NCBI RefSeq assembly: GCF_029168945.1
Contig: NC_083603.1
Coordinates: 16,368,001 to 16,432,000 of the forward strand
Origin: Cannabis sativa
Taxonomy: Eukaryota > Streptophyta > Magnoliopsida > Rosales > Cannabaceae
Direction of reading: 5' to 3'
DNA length: 64,000 bases
The notes beneath the pieces were generated by a model. It was not told where the DNA came from. It made no database searches and saw only the letters and a program-made list of their open reading frames with translations. The position numbers and the translations under genes were made by a program. Shown piece by piece: positions 11,687 to 23,037 of this stretch. Position 1 is the first letter of the stretch. Each line of letters begins with the position of its first letter.

Positions 11687-12953
11687 TAGGTTTATTCAGC
11701 TTCTCAATTATTCTACTTGAAATATAAGAATGCGTCGCACCAGAATCAATTAACACAGTCAATAAAGTACCAGCAACAGAAAGCTGACCTGTCACAGTAG
11801 AAGGACCAGCATCAGCCTCAGCTTGAGTCAGGGCAAACACTCGGGCAGGAGCGAGTGTATCATCCTTCTTTTGCTCTAGCCGTAGCAATTGTGGACAATT
11901 TCTCTTCATGTGACCCACCATTCCACAGTGGAAACAGGCCCTAGCCTGACACTCGCCCAGGTGATGCTTTTTACACCTCGGACATTCAGGAAAAGTCCGC
12001 CAGTTTTCGTTCCCACTACGACGAAAACCTTGGTTACCCTGGAATCTTTTGTTTGGGCCTGCTGCTGATGATTCACTAGGTCTTTTCCTACGGTCACCAA
12101 GATCAGTACCCCTACCCAAACCAGCACCTGCTGTTTGTTTCCATGAATCTCTTCTGGCAATATTTTTCTTTCGTATCTGAGCTTCTGCACCCTCAGAAAC
12201 TAAGGCCAACTCAACTATTTGAGCATAAGTTCGGTCAACCCCCGGTTGTTTAGAAGCAACAATCACATCCCGGGCGATGTGTTCATCCAGCCCCCGTATA
12301 AACTTTGCTTTTCTAGCAGCTTCAGTGGCCACCTCATCTGAGGCAAACTTTGCTAATCGATCAAACTTAGTAGCATATTCTGTCACAGTCATACTACCCT
12401 GAGTTAACCGTATAAACTCTTCTGCCTTTGCTGCCTTAATAGACTCATTATAATACTTCTCAAAAAATAAGGCCCGAAAAGTTTCCCAGGTCATATTATT
12501 CAGATCATGGCCCTGAGATACAATCTCCCACCAAATACGGGCATCATCTCGTAACATATAGGTAGCACACCTGACCCGGTCATTATCTTCAACACGCATA
12601 AAATCGAAAATGGATGTTATCATATTCATCCATTGCTCCGCTTTGAGTGGATCAGCACCACCCTCAAACACTGGCGGATTCTGCTTCCTGAACCGCTCAT
12701 ACAGTGGTTCCAAACGATTCCCTGCATCCGGTGGCACCACTAGAGGTGCCGGAGGATCAGGATTAAGATTTAGAGCAGGCTGAGCTCGCTGCTCTCTTAA
12801 TTCTCTGATTTGCTCACCCTGCTGCCGAATAGTTTCTTGCATAGCAGCATATAACTCTTCCCAATTAGGTGGTGGTAAAGGGTTCTCACCCTCACCGGCA
12901 GCCCCGAGCCCAGCTAGCTCGCGGGTACCCTTACCAGTCCGCCTCGGGTGCAT
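11571..12953 (-). CDS. gag: Gypsy 1 Gag and first half of aspartic protease
   Basis: I choose the ATG at 12953 ([15 protein letters not shown]), which matches the MDARRNTRSQG start of the related element at 55403; upstream codons in frame look like leader. The capsid-type region has [31 protein letters not shown] and [16 protein letters not shown] zinc knuckle follows ([15 protein letters not shown]), then the protease active site [13 protein letters not shown]. After GFGTLLP the frame leaves the homologous path. One extra base near the GGG at 11649-11651 (plus strand) puts the rest of protease in the pol frame. In the related element Gag-Pol is one frame here, so this is more likely a mutation or sequence error than programmed frameshifting. 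Product about 460 residues. Confidence 0.85.
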   Translation of the reverse strand: MHPRRTGKGTRELAGLGAAGEGENPLPPPNWEELYAAMQETIRQQGEQIRELREQRAQPALNLNPDPPAPLVVPPDAGNRLEPLYERFRKQNPPVFEGGADPLKAEQWMNMITSIFDFMRVEDNDRVRCATYMLRDDARIWWEIVSQGHDLNNMTWETFRALFFEKYYNESIKAAKAEEFIRLTQGSMTVTEYATKFDRLAKFASDEVATEAARKAKFIRGLDEHIARDVIVASKQPGVDRTYAQIVELALVSEGAEAQIRKKNIARRDSWKQTAGAGLGRGTDLGDRRKRPSESSAAGPNKRFQGNQGFRRSGNENWRTFPECPRCKKHHLGECQARACFHCGMVGHMKRNCPQLLRLEQKKDDTLAPARVFALTQAEADAGPSTVTGQLSVAGTLLTVLIDSGATHSYISSRIIEKLNKPSDVLSRGFGTLLPSWGVGYLQQVGSIPSSVCGRKRVIS

Positions 12954-13194
12954 AACTATAGACCTGCGATCACATTCCAAGTAATAACAATGCTGATAAG
13001 TATTTCCATATATTATAATTCTTCCCACACCATTCCGATATCAACATAATTCAAATAATCAGGTAATCATTAAATTAACAAGCTATCTTTTAACTTAAAG
13101 CTTACTAAACCATGAGTCGATCAGGTCCTTGCAGCCAATGTACATATCAAACCAGTCTTCAGGATCTAAAAACCTTGGCGCTCTGATACCATGT
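12954..13194 (-). other. Gypsy 1 leader between PBS and gag
   Basis: AT-rich untranslated leader. The PBS is at its right edge. Confidence 0.7.
13180..13191 (-). other. Gypsy 1 primer binding site (initiator tRNA-Met)
   Basis: Minus strand reads TGGTATCAGAGC three bases after the 5' LTR, complementary to the 3' end of plant initiator tRNA-Met. Confidence 0.9.
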
Positions 13195-15212
13195 TGTAAC
13201 GCCCTGTCCAACAGGGACGCCACGTGTGTGCACTTTATTTAAAATACCGATACTTATATAAGATGTAATTATACTAAAAGTGTGGGTAATTAAATTTTTG
13301 ATAGTTAAAACTCAACCTTTAAACTGTTTAACAAAAGATAAGTAACATGAATTATGGGGTCCCCCTTGTTTTCAAAATATTTACAAACTGATTTCAAAGT
13401 ATTTTACAACATAAGCTTTATATTTTCCAAAATACAATCAAAATAGAGCATCCTGTAAACTGGGCTGCCTACGGCTGGTATGTACATTGCTGCTGCGACC
13501 ACAAACTCATGGTTGCTCGACTTTAGCCTTTCCTTTACCTGCACCATAAAGCACCAGTGAGTCACAGAGACTCAACAAGAAAGTGATCAAAACAATAATT
13601 GAAAGAAAAAATGATTATCAACTTAATCTCATGCCATTATGCTTACTCACTATTTGATAATAATAAGCATTCCCTTAAACATCTCACATTCCTGGTACTT
13701 AATAAAGTACCACTTTTTACCACTCGTTACATACGAGCTGAATATGTCACTATCGTTGCCCGATAAAGCAAACGATAAGTAAGAAACCTAACCGCGGTTT
13801 CAGGAGTAATTACTCATAACGGTAATAACCGTTTCCAACCCTAGGTAATAACCTAGGCTTAATAAGCTTTAATCAACATCATAATAATAATTAAGGCCAC
13901 CTCCATTCATTCATCGATTTTTAACCACACACGGTGCTTACCACTTTTCTTACCTTAATTCAGGAGTCAAAAATATGGCCGACCTGGGTGGAAAAACAAG
14001 CTAGGCAATCCCGGTCCTATGTCACGACAATTGAAACATAATAAATACCTTAACTTAATATTCCGGATTAAAACCCTAATTTAAAATCGATTAGACTTAG
14101 GCCTCACCACGTATATAATAATTTAAATAACTCAAAATTATTCAAAGGCAGGTACTAGGTTCAACCCCGAGCTAAACACGGTTCAGAGAAAAACCCGAGA
14201 AATTTTCCCCTGCTGTAACCGGTCGACCGGCTTCGATACGACGAACCAACCTGGCCGACCGCTGTCGTCGTACCGTAAAATTTCTGGTTTTTCTCCCCCA
14301 GCTCGAACCAAAACCATAACAGACCTAATTTGCACTTCCAGAACAGTTCAATACCACTATTCCAACTTATCTCATGCATCATTTAATCATAATTCAATCA
14401 TGTACTCAAAATCATATATCCAAATGAAAATGAAGCTTCATTCAATCCAAAACAAACTGAACAGCCCCTACTTCTAATCAATTCAAACTCAACAAGCTTA
14501 GAAAACAACCTAAAAACTTATTTTAATCCCAATTAATCTCACAGCCCCAAAAATACCTAAGTCCCTAACAAAAATTCACTCAAAACCACTAGAAATCAAG
14601 AAGGAAAATAGCAAGAACTTACTTTAAAGATTAGGACAGTAGTTAGGGTTGATCTTAGATTGAAGAATCAACTCAAACTCAGAGAAGAAATGTGAAGAAA
14701 TTTCCCTTTGCTGGCTGGTGCTCTCTTGCACGAGAAGGAGAGGAAGAGGTGGACATTTGAGGTTACTTACTCATTAAGTATATATGTCATACCCTTAAAA
14801 GAAAAGTCAACTTTCATTAATCCTTAAAACAAATAAATTTTCAGCTTATTATCAACTAAAGGAGAATTAAATCAAACCTTTAAAATGACCATAATACCCC
14901 TCCTTAACTAAACTTAAACCATTTAAAATCCAGGGGCATTTTTGGCAATTTCACTAATTCCCCAATCCGACATTCTAATAAAATTTTAACTTAATCCGGG
15001 ATATTCTCAAAATAATTCTTTCATTTAATGTCGTGACATTGCTAACCACATAGCTAAATTTCCACAATTACCGGGCCCAAAATAACGTATTTCATTAATT
15101 AATTGCTCAACAATTACCTAAGTAAGATCATAATCCTACTTCATTTCCCAAGTAATTACATATTTAATAAAATATGTCCATTTAAATATTATTTATTTTC
15201 TGGGATATTACA
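13195..15212 (-). repeat. Gypsy 1, 5' LTR (right copy)
   Basis: 2018 bp, about 99% identical to the left copy by eye. Nearly half of the differences fall between about 14208 and 14262, over the palindrome cluster. One palindrome survives here (CCGGTCGACCGG, 14219-14230) and the second is altered. Confidence 0.92.
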
Positions 15213-15870
15213 GTTGAGGTAAATTAAGTTTCTTTTGAGAGAAAAAAAATACAGTGAATATCGTTAACTGTGAATAGAGTAATGAAAAAAAATGATGATA
15301 AAAATTAATGTATATACACGGTATATATTTAAAATCAAATTCAAATTTTAATTTTTGAAATACTTATTTGTAATTTTTTTATTTTGTAACCTTGTTTTGT
15401 GGGACACTTATCATTTTGGAAATTTAAATTTAAATTACTGTGTATACGGATTGTTTGTTGTATATACGTTTTTTTTTTAATTTTTTAGTTTTGGATAAAC
15501 TAAATTCAATATTCTCAAAATTTTTGGTAAATTTATAACTAAAATGTTCTACACTTTAATTATTTTTAGGTATAATTTTTAATTTAAAAATAGATTAATA
15601 GATTTTTAAATATATTCTCCACATTTTTAATTGGGCTTTTTTTAAGAAAGATGATAAGTTTCAATTTCATGAATTGATTATGACATGTCTTTTTTATATT
15701 TTTTATTTTTTGAACGATGAAATTCATGATAATTGTTCCTTTCGATACTAAGTTGTTTGTTTAGGGGCGATACTAGTGAAGAGAACCCTATTCTGTTGCT
15801 GGATATTTCTACCATTGTATTAGTTGTCATGATAGATTTTCTTCTTTTTGTGGGTTTTGTATATATAGGC
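15213..15870. other. CACTA interior right of gypsy 1, unassigned
   Basis: AT-rich. A possible plus-strand exon begins after the AG at about 15764 (GDTSEENPILLLDI), unrecognised. Nothing else found. Confidence 0.35.
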
Positions 15871-16225
15871 TTATTTTTTTTTGCTCAAACTGTATTTCCT
15901 ATTATTAAAGTAAAACTGTATTTCCTCTTCATCTGAGTCGCTCATCTTCACCAGTTCTTCACGAGCCTCATTGTAAGCATCAAGAGCTTCCCCTGATAAA
16001 GCCATGACAAAGGGTTGAGACATGTTTTCACATTCTTCTCTAGCAGCAGGACTTTCTTGCATTGAGGGATACTTTAGTGGACTGATTGAGAGCTCTCCCC
16101 AATTTCTACGTTCTGATTCTATCATTTGTATTTTTCTTTGGCTGTTCTGAAGTGCTGTCTCAAGTTCATTTACACGTTCTTCTAGTCTTGATTGAATAAC
16201 CTCATGCAGACGCAAGCTAAGCTGC
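15871..16225 (-). pseudogene. Captured last-exon fragment of a POLAR-like gene
   Basis: The minus-strand frame starts at 16225 right after a CCCAG splice acceptor and reads LSLRLHEVIQSRLEERVNEL, then a coiled coil with heptad-like ETALQNSQRKIQMIESE, and ends with FVMALSGEALDAYNEAREEL and an acidic SDSDEEE tail. This arrangement (RLEERI/VxELE coiled coil, then SGEALDAYNEA and an acidic end) matches my memory of the C-terminus of plant POLAR-type proteins, scaffold-like polarity factors of asymmetric division. There is no start exon, and the stop lies in AT-rich sequence at 15871, so it is a fragment. It lies inside the CACTA element on the transposase strand. Identity should be confirmed by search. 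Confidence 0.55.
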
Positions 16226-17404
16226 CTGGGAGAAACTGCATAATTTGCAGAGTGCTGAGTGGTATGGGTGCTAGCTCGCATCTAGGCCTATGGCACTGGC
16301 CAAAATCTATTGAAAAGCATGGTAATTTTTGCTTTACTCCATTATTTGTTTGTGCAGCAGTGCTTATATTGTCATTCCTCATTAATAATTTAATTATGCG
16401 AATGTGATGTTGTATGCTTATAATCATGAAAATTGTTAATGTTTTATAAAACATTTTTGGGATCATTGCTTGTGGGTGATGTGTTTGTTTCAAGTAATTT
16501 TGTTTCGTTTGTGTTGTACAACTTGACTTGGCCAAAATTGTCAGTTAATAATACAATTGAATTCACATACTGACATGATTTTTCACTTGTTCATATAATT
16601 GGTGTTGTACTGTTCACTGTAATTTTAAGCTTGGTCACATTAATTGGATGTACCATTCGTGGAGTACAATAGGATGCCTATCCATTTTTATACTAGTATT
16701 TGTTTTGTGTAATAAAGTTGCTAGCTGATACATTTAGTATGGATGTTTAGATTAAAGTTTCTTTTAGAATTCTCTGTTTTTTCTCTTAATCTTTTTTCCA
16801 TTATCGAATTCCTCTAATCTTGTAGAAATAGACTTATTCTATGTACTAATCAGATTATGAGATACTTTTTTGTTTTTTTCCAGGAAGATCATCATATGCC
16901 ATATTTCATGGAAGAGTATGTAAGTCTGAGCCTTGAACGGCTACATGTTCAGGGCACAAGAAGTACCCTTGAAATCTCAGAAACTGTTGTTTTTTGAAAA
17001 GGAAGACAATTATCTTTCTGCATCACTATCAACATAAGACATTATCATAGAAGGTATATTAAGAGGATCAACCATAGATAGATTTAGCACCCTTTGTGGC
17101 CCCTTTTCCCTTAAAATCTGATGTGAAGTTGTTTGTACCCGATGAGAAGTGGTTTGTCGGCATGCAAATTACTTCTGTTAGCTCCCTTTTTTATTACCCC
17201 CAATTTTCAGCACTCTTAGAATTAACTTTTCACTGTGGATGCAGGAAAGTTGGTGAGGTTGGAGGATGTGTCAAAGTGGGCAAGAACATCCAGTTAACAG
17301 CCCAAGATGGCAAAAAGCAACATAGTCATCAAGCGGAAATCTTAGAGCAAGAGCAGATGGGTGTCACTAATGCTTTGATTAAATGGTATATTATAGTTTG
17401 CTAA
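16226..17404 (+). other. Possible captured exons of unidentified gene(s)
   Basis: Three plus-strand pieces look exon-like. Around 16283-16320, HLGLWHWPKSIEKHG ends at a GGTAAT donor. At 16884-16999, after TTTTTTCCAG, the piece opens with EDHHMPYFMEEYVSLSLERL. At 17096-17404 one piece reads PLKSDVKLFVPDEKWFVGMQ and a second, after a TGCAG acceptor at about 17245, contains KVGEVGGCVKVGKNIQLTAQ. I recognise none of these. They have higher GC and better codon structure than their surroundings, as do the other captured pieces. Confidence 0.4.
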
Positions 17405-17759
17405 AAATAGCCACGAGATAATGCAGCAGACCTAAGATGAAAGATATATTTGTTTAGTCAAAAGAAACGTTGTCCTCATGCCTAAGATGAAATATGCCTT
17501 CATAAATAGATTTTTATAGATTTGTGTATGTTATATATTTTGAATTATGTTAGAGATTTTGTATTATCAACAATTTACTAGTTGAATTGTATATATATAT
17601 ATATAAGTTATTAATTCTATTAAAATGAGTTTTGCTATTTTAATTATTCTATAAATATATAGTTAGAAATTCTGCATTAATGGAATAATTAAAATTAAAT
17701 ATTAAATATAAACTTGGTTGGAAAATCACATATAATTTAATTTAAATTTATTTTGCAAC
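17405..17759. other. AT-rich, no gene seen
   Basis: Low-complexity AT DNA with a short (TA)n tract near 17591-17606. Nothing assigned. Confidence 0.5.
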
Positions 17760-18092
17760 AAAATTTCAGTAGCAAAATTATTATATTTTTAAGTACTAAA
17801 GTTGTATTTGTTACCAATTTTAAAGTGATTTGCTACCAAAATGTAGTAGCAAAAAAGTTTTAGTAGTCTTTCAAAGTAATTATTTTGCTACTAGATTAGA
17901 TATTTTTTGCTACAAAAATATTAGTAGCAAATTTGCTACAAATTGTCTTGGTAGCAAAAAACTTTCAGCAACGGAGTATTAGCTACGAAGTAGCCACCAA
18001 AAAAAGTTAGTAGCAAAAAGTTTAATAGCTACTAAATATGTATTATTTGCTACTAAATTTGTGGTAGCTGAATATCCTTTTTTTTTGTAGTG
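17760..18092 (-). repeat. CACTA subterminal repeats and terminal inverted repeat (right end)
   Basis: About ten copies of GTAGCAAA or its complement TTTGCTAC in both orientations, ending in T9-GTAGTG at 18078-18092 (CACTACAAAAAAAAAGG on the minus strand). In En/Spm these subterminal repeats are the binding sites of the second element protein. The next three bases AGG would be the target duplication, which cannot be checked. Confidence 0.75.
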
Positions 18093-19971
18093 AGGACTTG
18101 ATTTCTAGTGATGATGAACTTCAAAGTTGATGAGAATGAAGTTAGTTACATACATTAAAAGTGTACAAGAAAAAGTTTCAAAGTCTTTCAAGAAGGGTGA
18201 AGTTACTGTGCATGAATTAATGATTAAGTGTCTTTCGTTTTAGTTGTCTGTGCACAAGAGCAATATTTTTTAAGAAACTTTGCTTTTATATTTTTTAAAA
18301 ATTTTTCTCTAGTTAAGTTCATATATATCTTGTACGAGATATTAAACATTATAATTTTTTTAAGTTGGTTATATCTTTTAGTACATTAAAAAACATCTAT
18401 TATTATATTTTCAATTTATACATCAAGTATTTGTATAATTATAATTTTTTTTTTTCAAAGATACAATAGTTGTTAGTAGTTTTTAAAATTGTTAACAAAT
18501 GCTTAACAACGATGTAAAAAATAATAAAAACAGCTGATAATTTAAGGAATCTACAAATCTTTACATATGAAATTCAACGTACAAACAATGTGAAAGCAAC
18601 ATGTTCAAAAAGTAATAAAATTAAACAACGTGTTTACAACTGCAAAACAACAAACAATGTTACTACTAAATATAAGTAATTTTCTTCATATCTACAATCT
18701 CTTCCTATCAATACCCCCACTTGATTCAAAATTAACATAATGTGTTCTCTTATTATTTTTCATGTCTGGATGTAAGAGATAAAGATAAGTTTTTGTTTTA
18801 ACATGTGAAACTATATTCTTTTAATTGTTGAACAACTAGTGTAGTGTATGATTCATAACAAACTTTACAACAACATGAAAATAAGTTGATATTATACATT
18901 ATTTTCAAGTTGAAATAAGATGTTGCGAAAAAAACACAAAAAAAACTTCACACTAACATGAAAATAACTTAATTATTCTTTTGTAGATATTGTGTAGTTT
19001 TTATTTTTGTTGTTTTCAATCAAAAAAATATTAATTGATTAACAAATAATTATACCAAACACACAAAACAACTCAAAATCAACTACTGATGTTTTTATTG
19101 CATGAGTATTTATAAATTTTCTTCATATTTGCAATATCTTCCTATCACATTGATCATTATATTTGTGCTGTTATTCAGTCGCTTGTACATTTTACTTTTA
19201 TTTTCAGGAGGATGAAAAAACAACGTAAATGAAACTTAAAAACAACGTGAAAGCAACATATTTTTGTATTGAAATTTTAACACATACTCATTGTTCTTAT
19301 TATATTTCCCAGAAATTTAATGCAGTAATTTCCTTCAAGATTTTTCGAAAATTAGAAAAAAATACTAAAAATATATGTAAATCAACCAAACGACAAAAAA
19401 TAATTAACAAAATAATTGAAGAAAACACACTACACAACATCAAATTTATTTTTTTTATTCCAAAAACTACATAAAAATTAGATTTTTTTTGAAAGAAAAC
19501 CCAAAATGTGTGGGTATGAAAATTCAAGGAGACCTCTCTCAGTCGTATAATATTTGATGATTCTACTAGATCTCCGCCCTAGATTGTTGATTCTTTCTCG
19601 TTGGCTTCATGGATATCTTCTCACGGTGATCTCGTTGCCATGGCAGAACATCTAAGCAAAACTTCTTACCGGTGTTAATGGAGATCAGCCCAAAGTTCCT
19701 AGCCGGCGTTCATGGAGATCGCAAAAAGTTTCTACATCGTTGGTTGTTGATGATTTCAGATCTCCATCCCTTAATTTTCTGGTGAAGTGTTGCCAACGAT
19801 AGAGAGCAACTCACTTGTTTTGCTCTGCAAGAAGGAGAAATTTTTTTGGGAAAGAAGTCTCTCTATCGTATTTTTGGAAAAAAAAAACTTTAATTTTCCT
19901 AATTTTCTTTATTTTGTCATATGGTAATAAAAAAGTAAATTTTGAATCAAATATAACTATAAATTCCCATT
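18093..19971. other. Unassigned AT-rich DNA
   Basis: No gene I can support. Two short direct repeats occur: TTTTCTTCATAT..CAAT.TCTTCCTATCA near 18681 and 19117, and AACGTGAAAGCAACAT-like sequence near 18575 and 19235. A GC-richer patch at 19530-19810 (repeated ATGGAGATC, GCCGGCGTTCATGG) looks like degraded coding or leader sequence of a transposon but has no usable frame. Confidence 0.4.
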
Positions 19972-20260
19972 TTCTTTTTTTTATGAATAAGATCATTGTA
20001 TTGCACTAAAACATTTTCACCATTACATCTCAATTTTCGTAAATGACTATACCCCCTGTACAATGCTCCCTTACTTACTTACAAAGCTACAACCTAATTC
20101 ATATCTTCAATAGAAATTTTACAAGGTAAAAAACAAACCTAATCTCATCTTACAATCATTTTGAATCATTAGAACTGTGTGGTTATAATCTGCCAAAGCT
20201 TTTGTTCCCATAAAACATCATTCCTTACCTTCCAAAGATTATATACCCCGCTGCCTATAT
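19972..20260 (-). mobile_element. 5'-truncated LINE 3' tail fragment
   Basis: Minus strand near 20256-20185 reads YNLWKVRNDVLWEQKLWQII, like the zf-RVT/linker region of plant LINE reverse transcriptases (compare WAICNARNKLLWNQKSS in the LINE at 29081). It ends at an A run (T run 19974-19982 on the plus strand), consistent with target-primed insertion and 5' truncation. Confidence 0.4.
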
Positions 20261-21187
20261 AAATATATTTAGGTTATTTAAATATATATTTTATTATTTA
20301 TAAATTTTTAATAAGTGAAATGATATTATATATTTCTATAAATATTATTTTTCAACTTATAATTTTAAAATAATAAATTATATAATGAAATAACTAATTT
20401 ATGAAATTGAAATATTATAATTAAGATATCTATACTCAAAGTTAATTTCAAATTTATTATTATTTAATTCATCATATAAGATAATTTATAATATAATATT
20501 TAAATTAAATGGATAAATATATCTTTTAATTTCAAAATATATCTAACATTAAATTTTTTAATCTTATAATTAAATAATCTGTAAAATTAAGAAATTAAAA
20601 TTTTTTCAAAATCTTAAATAAAAAAAAACAATTTTTTGAAATCTAACCATATTTAAATATAAAATAGCTATTTTTTATTTCAAAATTCAAAATATCAAAA
20701 ATTAATGATGAACCATTAAAAGAATTAAATATTATTAATTTTTAAAATTGATATTTAGGTTCAAATATTAAAAATAATATTTTATACTGAATTATAGGGT
20801 TTTAAAATGAAAAAAAAAAAATTGAAATTCGAATGAAAAATTACAAAAAAATCAAAATTTGGCTGCAAAGGCACCCTGTCGTCCGAGCAACAGGTTGCGT
20901 GCAGCCTTCTACGTGCGTGGTAGCCATGGCAACAAAAATTCAAAACATCATAACTTTCTCGTATTTTATCGAAATCGAGCTCCGTAAAAATAAGCATGCT
21001 TTAATTTTCACAAGGATTTAATCTAAGATAATTTCCAAATCAAATCAAAATTAATAATCATAGAAATTTTTAGATTATTACATAAAGTCATCAAAATCAC
21101 ATAAACCATCATGAACACATCCAAATCAACACAAAAAGCACACATAATCGTTTCAAATTAATGTTTGATGAAAGCAAATCATTACCA

Positions 21188-21201
21188 TGGCTCTGATACC
21201 T
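21188..21201 (-). other. Primer binding site of the rearranged Copia-type copy
   Basis: Minus strand reads AGGTATCAGAGCCA directly after the LTR plus two bases. It matches the tRNA-iMet complement except at the first base. Confidence 0.65.
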
Positions 21202-21203
21202 GT

Positions 21204-23037
21204 TGTTGAAAATTATTTTACTAGTATCTAGATTTTTTAACATGTATGTTGATTATATAACTATAATCTAACATCCTAAATATGAAATTTCTAAAAAATA
21301 ATAAATAAATACATTAGGGATTAAGAAATATTTACAGTGATGAAAGCAGAATAATATGACTCCTTCTGTTTAGATCTCTAACCCTTGATTCCTGTCTGTA
21401 GCAGAGTATTATCAAGATCTGAACGTAGATCTTGTCCTCCTTTGATTGTGTTCATCATAGTCTTCCACAAAGGCCTGAATATCACCTAGAATAGTTGTGG
21501 GCTGATACTCTTTGGAAAAATATTTTTGAGAGAGAGACTTAGTGATTTTCGAAAATAATGAAGAAAGAAGAGAAGAGATCGTTGGTTGACATTGAAAACT
21601 TAGGTTAATTCTCTCTTCTCATCACTTTGTTTATATAGGCTTCACTTAAGGCTAGGTTAGATGAGATTGAGCTTAAAATATAGACTTAGGCTGAAGTCTA
21701 ACTCTAGGGCCAAATTCCTCATGGGCTTTAGAATTACATTTTTACCACTTTATTATAACTAACGAAACTAATGTATCTTTTTATATTTTACCACTTATCT
21801 CATCTAATTATTTAAATACTAATTTTATTTTAATAATTATCAAAATAAGTAAAATTTAAATAAATTTATCAATTAGACCCATAAAGTATCTTAATTGATA
21901 AATAAACCTCTATTTCTCTTTTCTTCTCAAAATTGCCTAAACTTGGTGAAAATCTCAAATAAAACATAGGCTACTTTCAAATTCTAATTGACTTATTAAA
22001 TCAATTAGTTGAGTCTAGAAGATGATATTATCTCAAACAATGTAGCACCATGGGCCTATAAACAAGATCCTAATAAGTAGATTCAAAATTTACCAAGTAA
22101 ATTTCATAGCTTATTAATTCTTCTTGACTCCACTATAGATTCAGAATTGCACTCTTGATTACATAGGACGCTCTATATACCAAATATAGATACATTATGA
22201 ATTATCCATTGTTAGAATCTAAACAATCAATGATCCTCTATAGAAAATTTACAATGAGAAGGGACAAATTTACTATGTTACCCTTTAAAGTATTTTATCC
22301 ATAAAACACTTAACTACTTGTAAATGATATTTTATTAAATTAATATAATTACTGAAATGAGCGCTCTATCATTTATCACGTTAAGTCAAGCTCCAAGAAA
22401 ACCATCTCTTAACTTTTAATAGACATAGAAGCTATAGATGTCCATATCTATGATTAACGCTCCCACTCAAATACACTACCATGTTTCCAAGATGTAAGTA
22501 TTGGGTCGATCCTAATGGTCAGTTATAACGAACAAGTCAAAGAACACATGTAATACATTTAAGCTAGAAGTTAATCATCTCAAGATTGAGATCAATTGAC
22601 TGAAGATATACTAAGTAACATTGACTTAGAAAAGATATAATAGTAAGTTTATGATATCTTTTCCACTGTCAATATCGGTCCAGTCCTATCTATAGCCAAT
22701 ACATCCGATATTAATTTACTTTGCTAACGCCCTGGAAAGGACATTCTACTTATACAAGTGTAAGTAAACCACACCGTTAATTATCATGTCAGTGTAAATT
22801 CAGTACACTGATAAATCGTGAGACTAAAAAGTTTGAAGCATATAATCATGATTATTTTCCATTGTGTAGGCAACACTATAATCATAAATAACTATATCTT
22901 CGGGATTTAATATAATTTATACATCTAACTTATAATCATGTGAACTATTCAACATAAAATAATTTTTGATCTTTTATTAATTAGTAAATCTAATTATATT
23001 TAATTGGATTTTATTTATAGGGCATAAAATCCCAACA
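21204..23037 (-). repeat. LTR of the rearranged Copia-type copy
   Basis: 1834 bp, TGTTGAAAATTATTTTACTA to AAATCCCAACA. Homologous along its length to the LTRs at 42935-44848 and 51047-52962, with many substitutions. Confidence 0.8.

Larger units (their letters stand above)
6364..15212 (-). mobile_element. Ty3-gypsy retrotransposon 1 (Tekay/Del-type chromovirus), nearly complete
   Basis: Bounded by two LTRs (6364-8380 and 13195-15212) beginning TG and ending CA, and flanked by a perfect 5-bp target duplication GTTGA at 6359-6363 and 15213-15217. It is on the minus strand: PBS next to the right LTR, purine-rich tract next to the left one, gag then pol between. Pol order is PR-RT-RNaseH-INT with a chromodomain-like end, so it belongs to chromoviruses. 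The LTRs differ at roughly 20 of about 2018 positions by eye, which indicates a recent insertion. Apart from one frame break in the protease region it looks intact. It interrupts the CACTA element. Confidence 0.92.
1..18092 (-). mobile_element. CACTA (En/Spm-type) DNA transposon, right part, interrupted
   Basis: The transposase genes at 1-4179 are on the minus strand, so the right end of the interval is the 5' end of the element. That end is visible at 17760-18092: many short GTAGCAAA/TTTGCTAC subterminal repeats, then a run of nine T and GTAGTG, which reads CACTAC plus an A run on the minus strand, the typical CACTA terminus. The left end is outside the window, so the 3-bp target duplication cannot be tested. 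A Ty3-gypsy element (6364-15212) is inserted inside it. Between transposase and terminus lie fragments resembling host genes, so it may be a gene-capturing CACTA. That the coding part and the right terminus belong to one element is inferred from order and orientation. Confidence 0.65.

Noticed and set aside
19229..20009. Short Lys/Phe-rich open frames on both strands
   Set aside because: Low-complexity AT-rich translation with no conserved motif.
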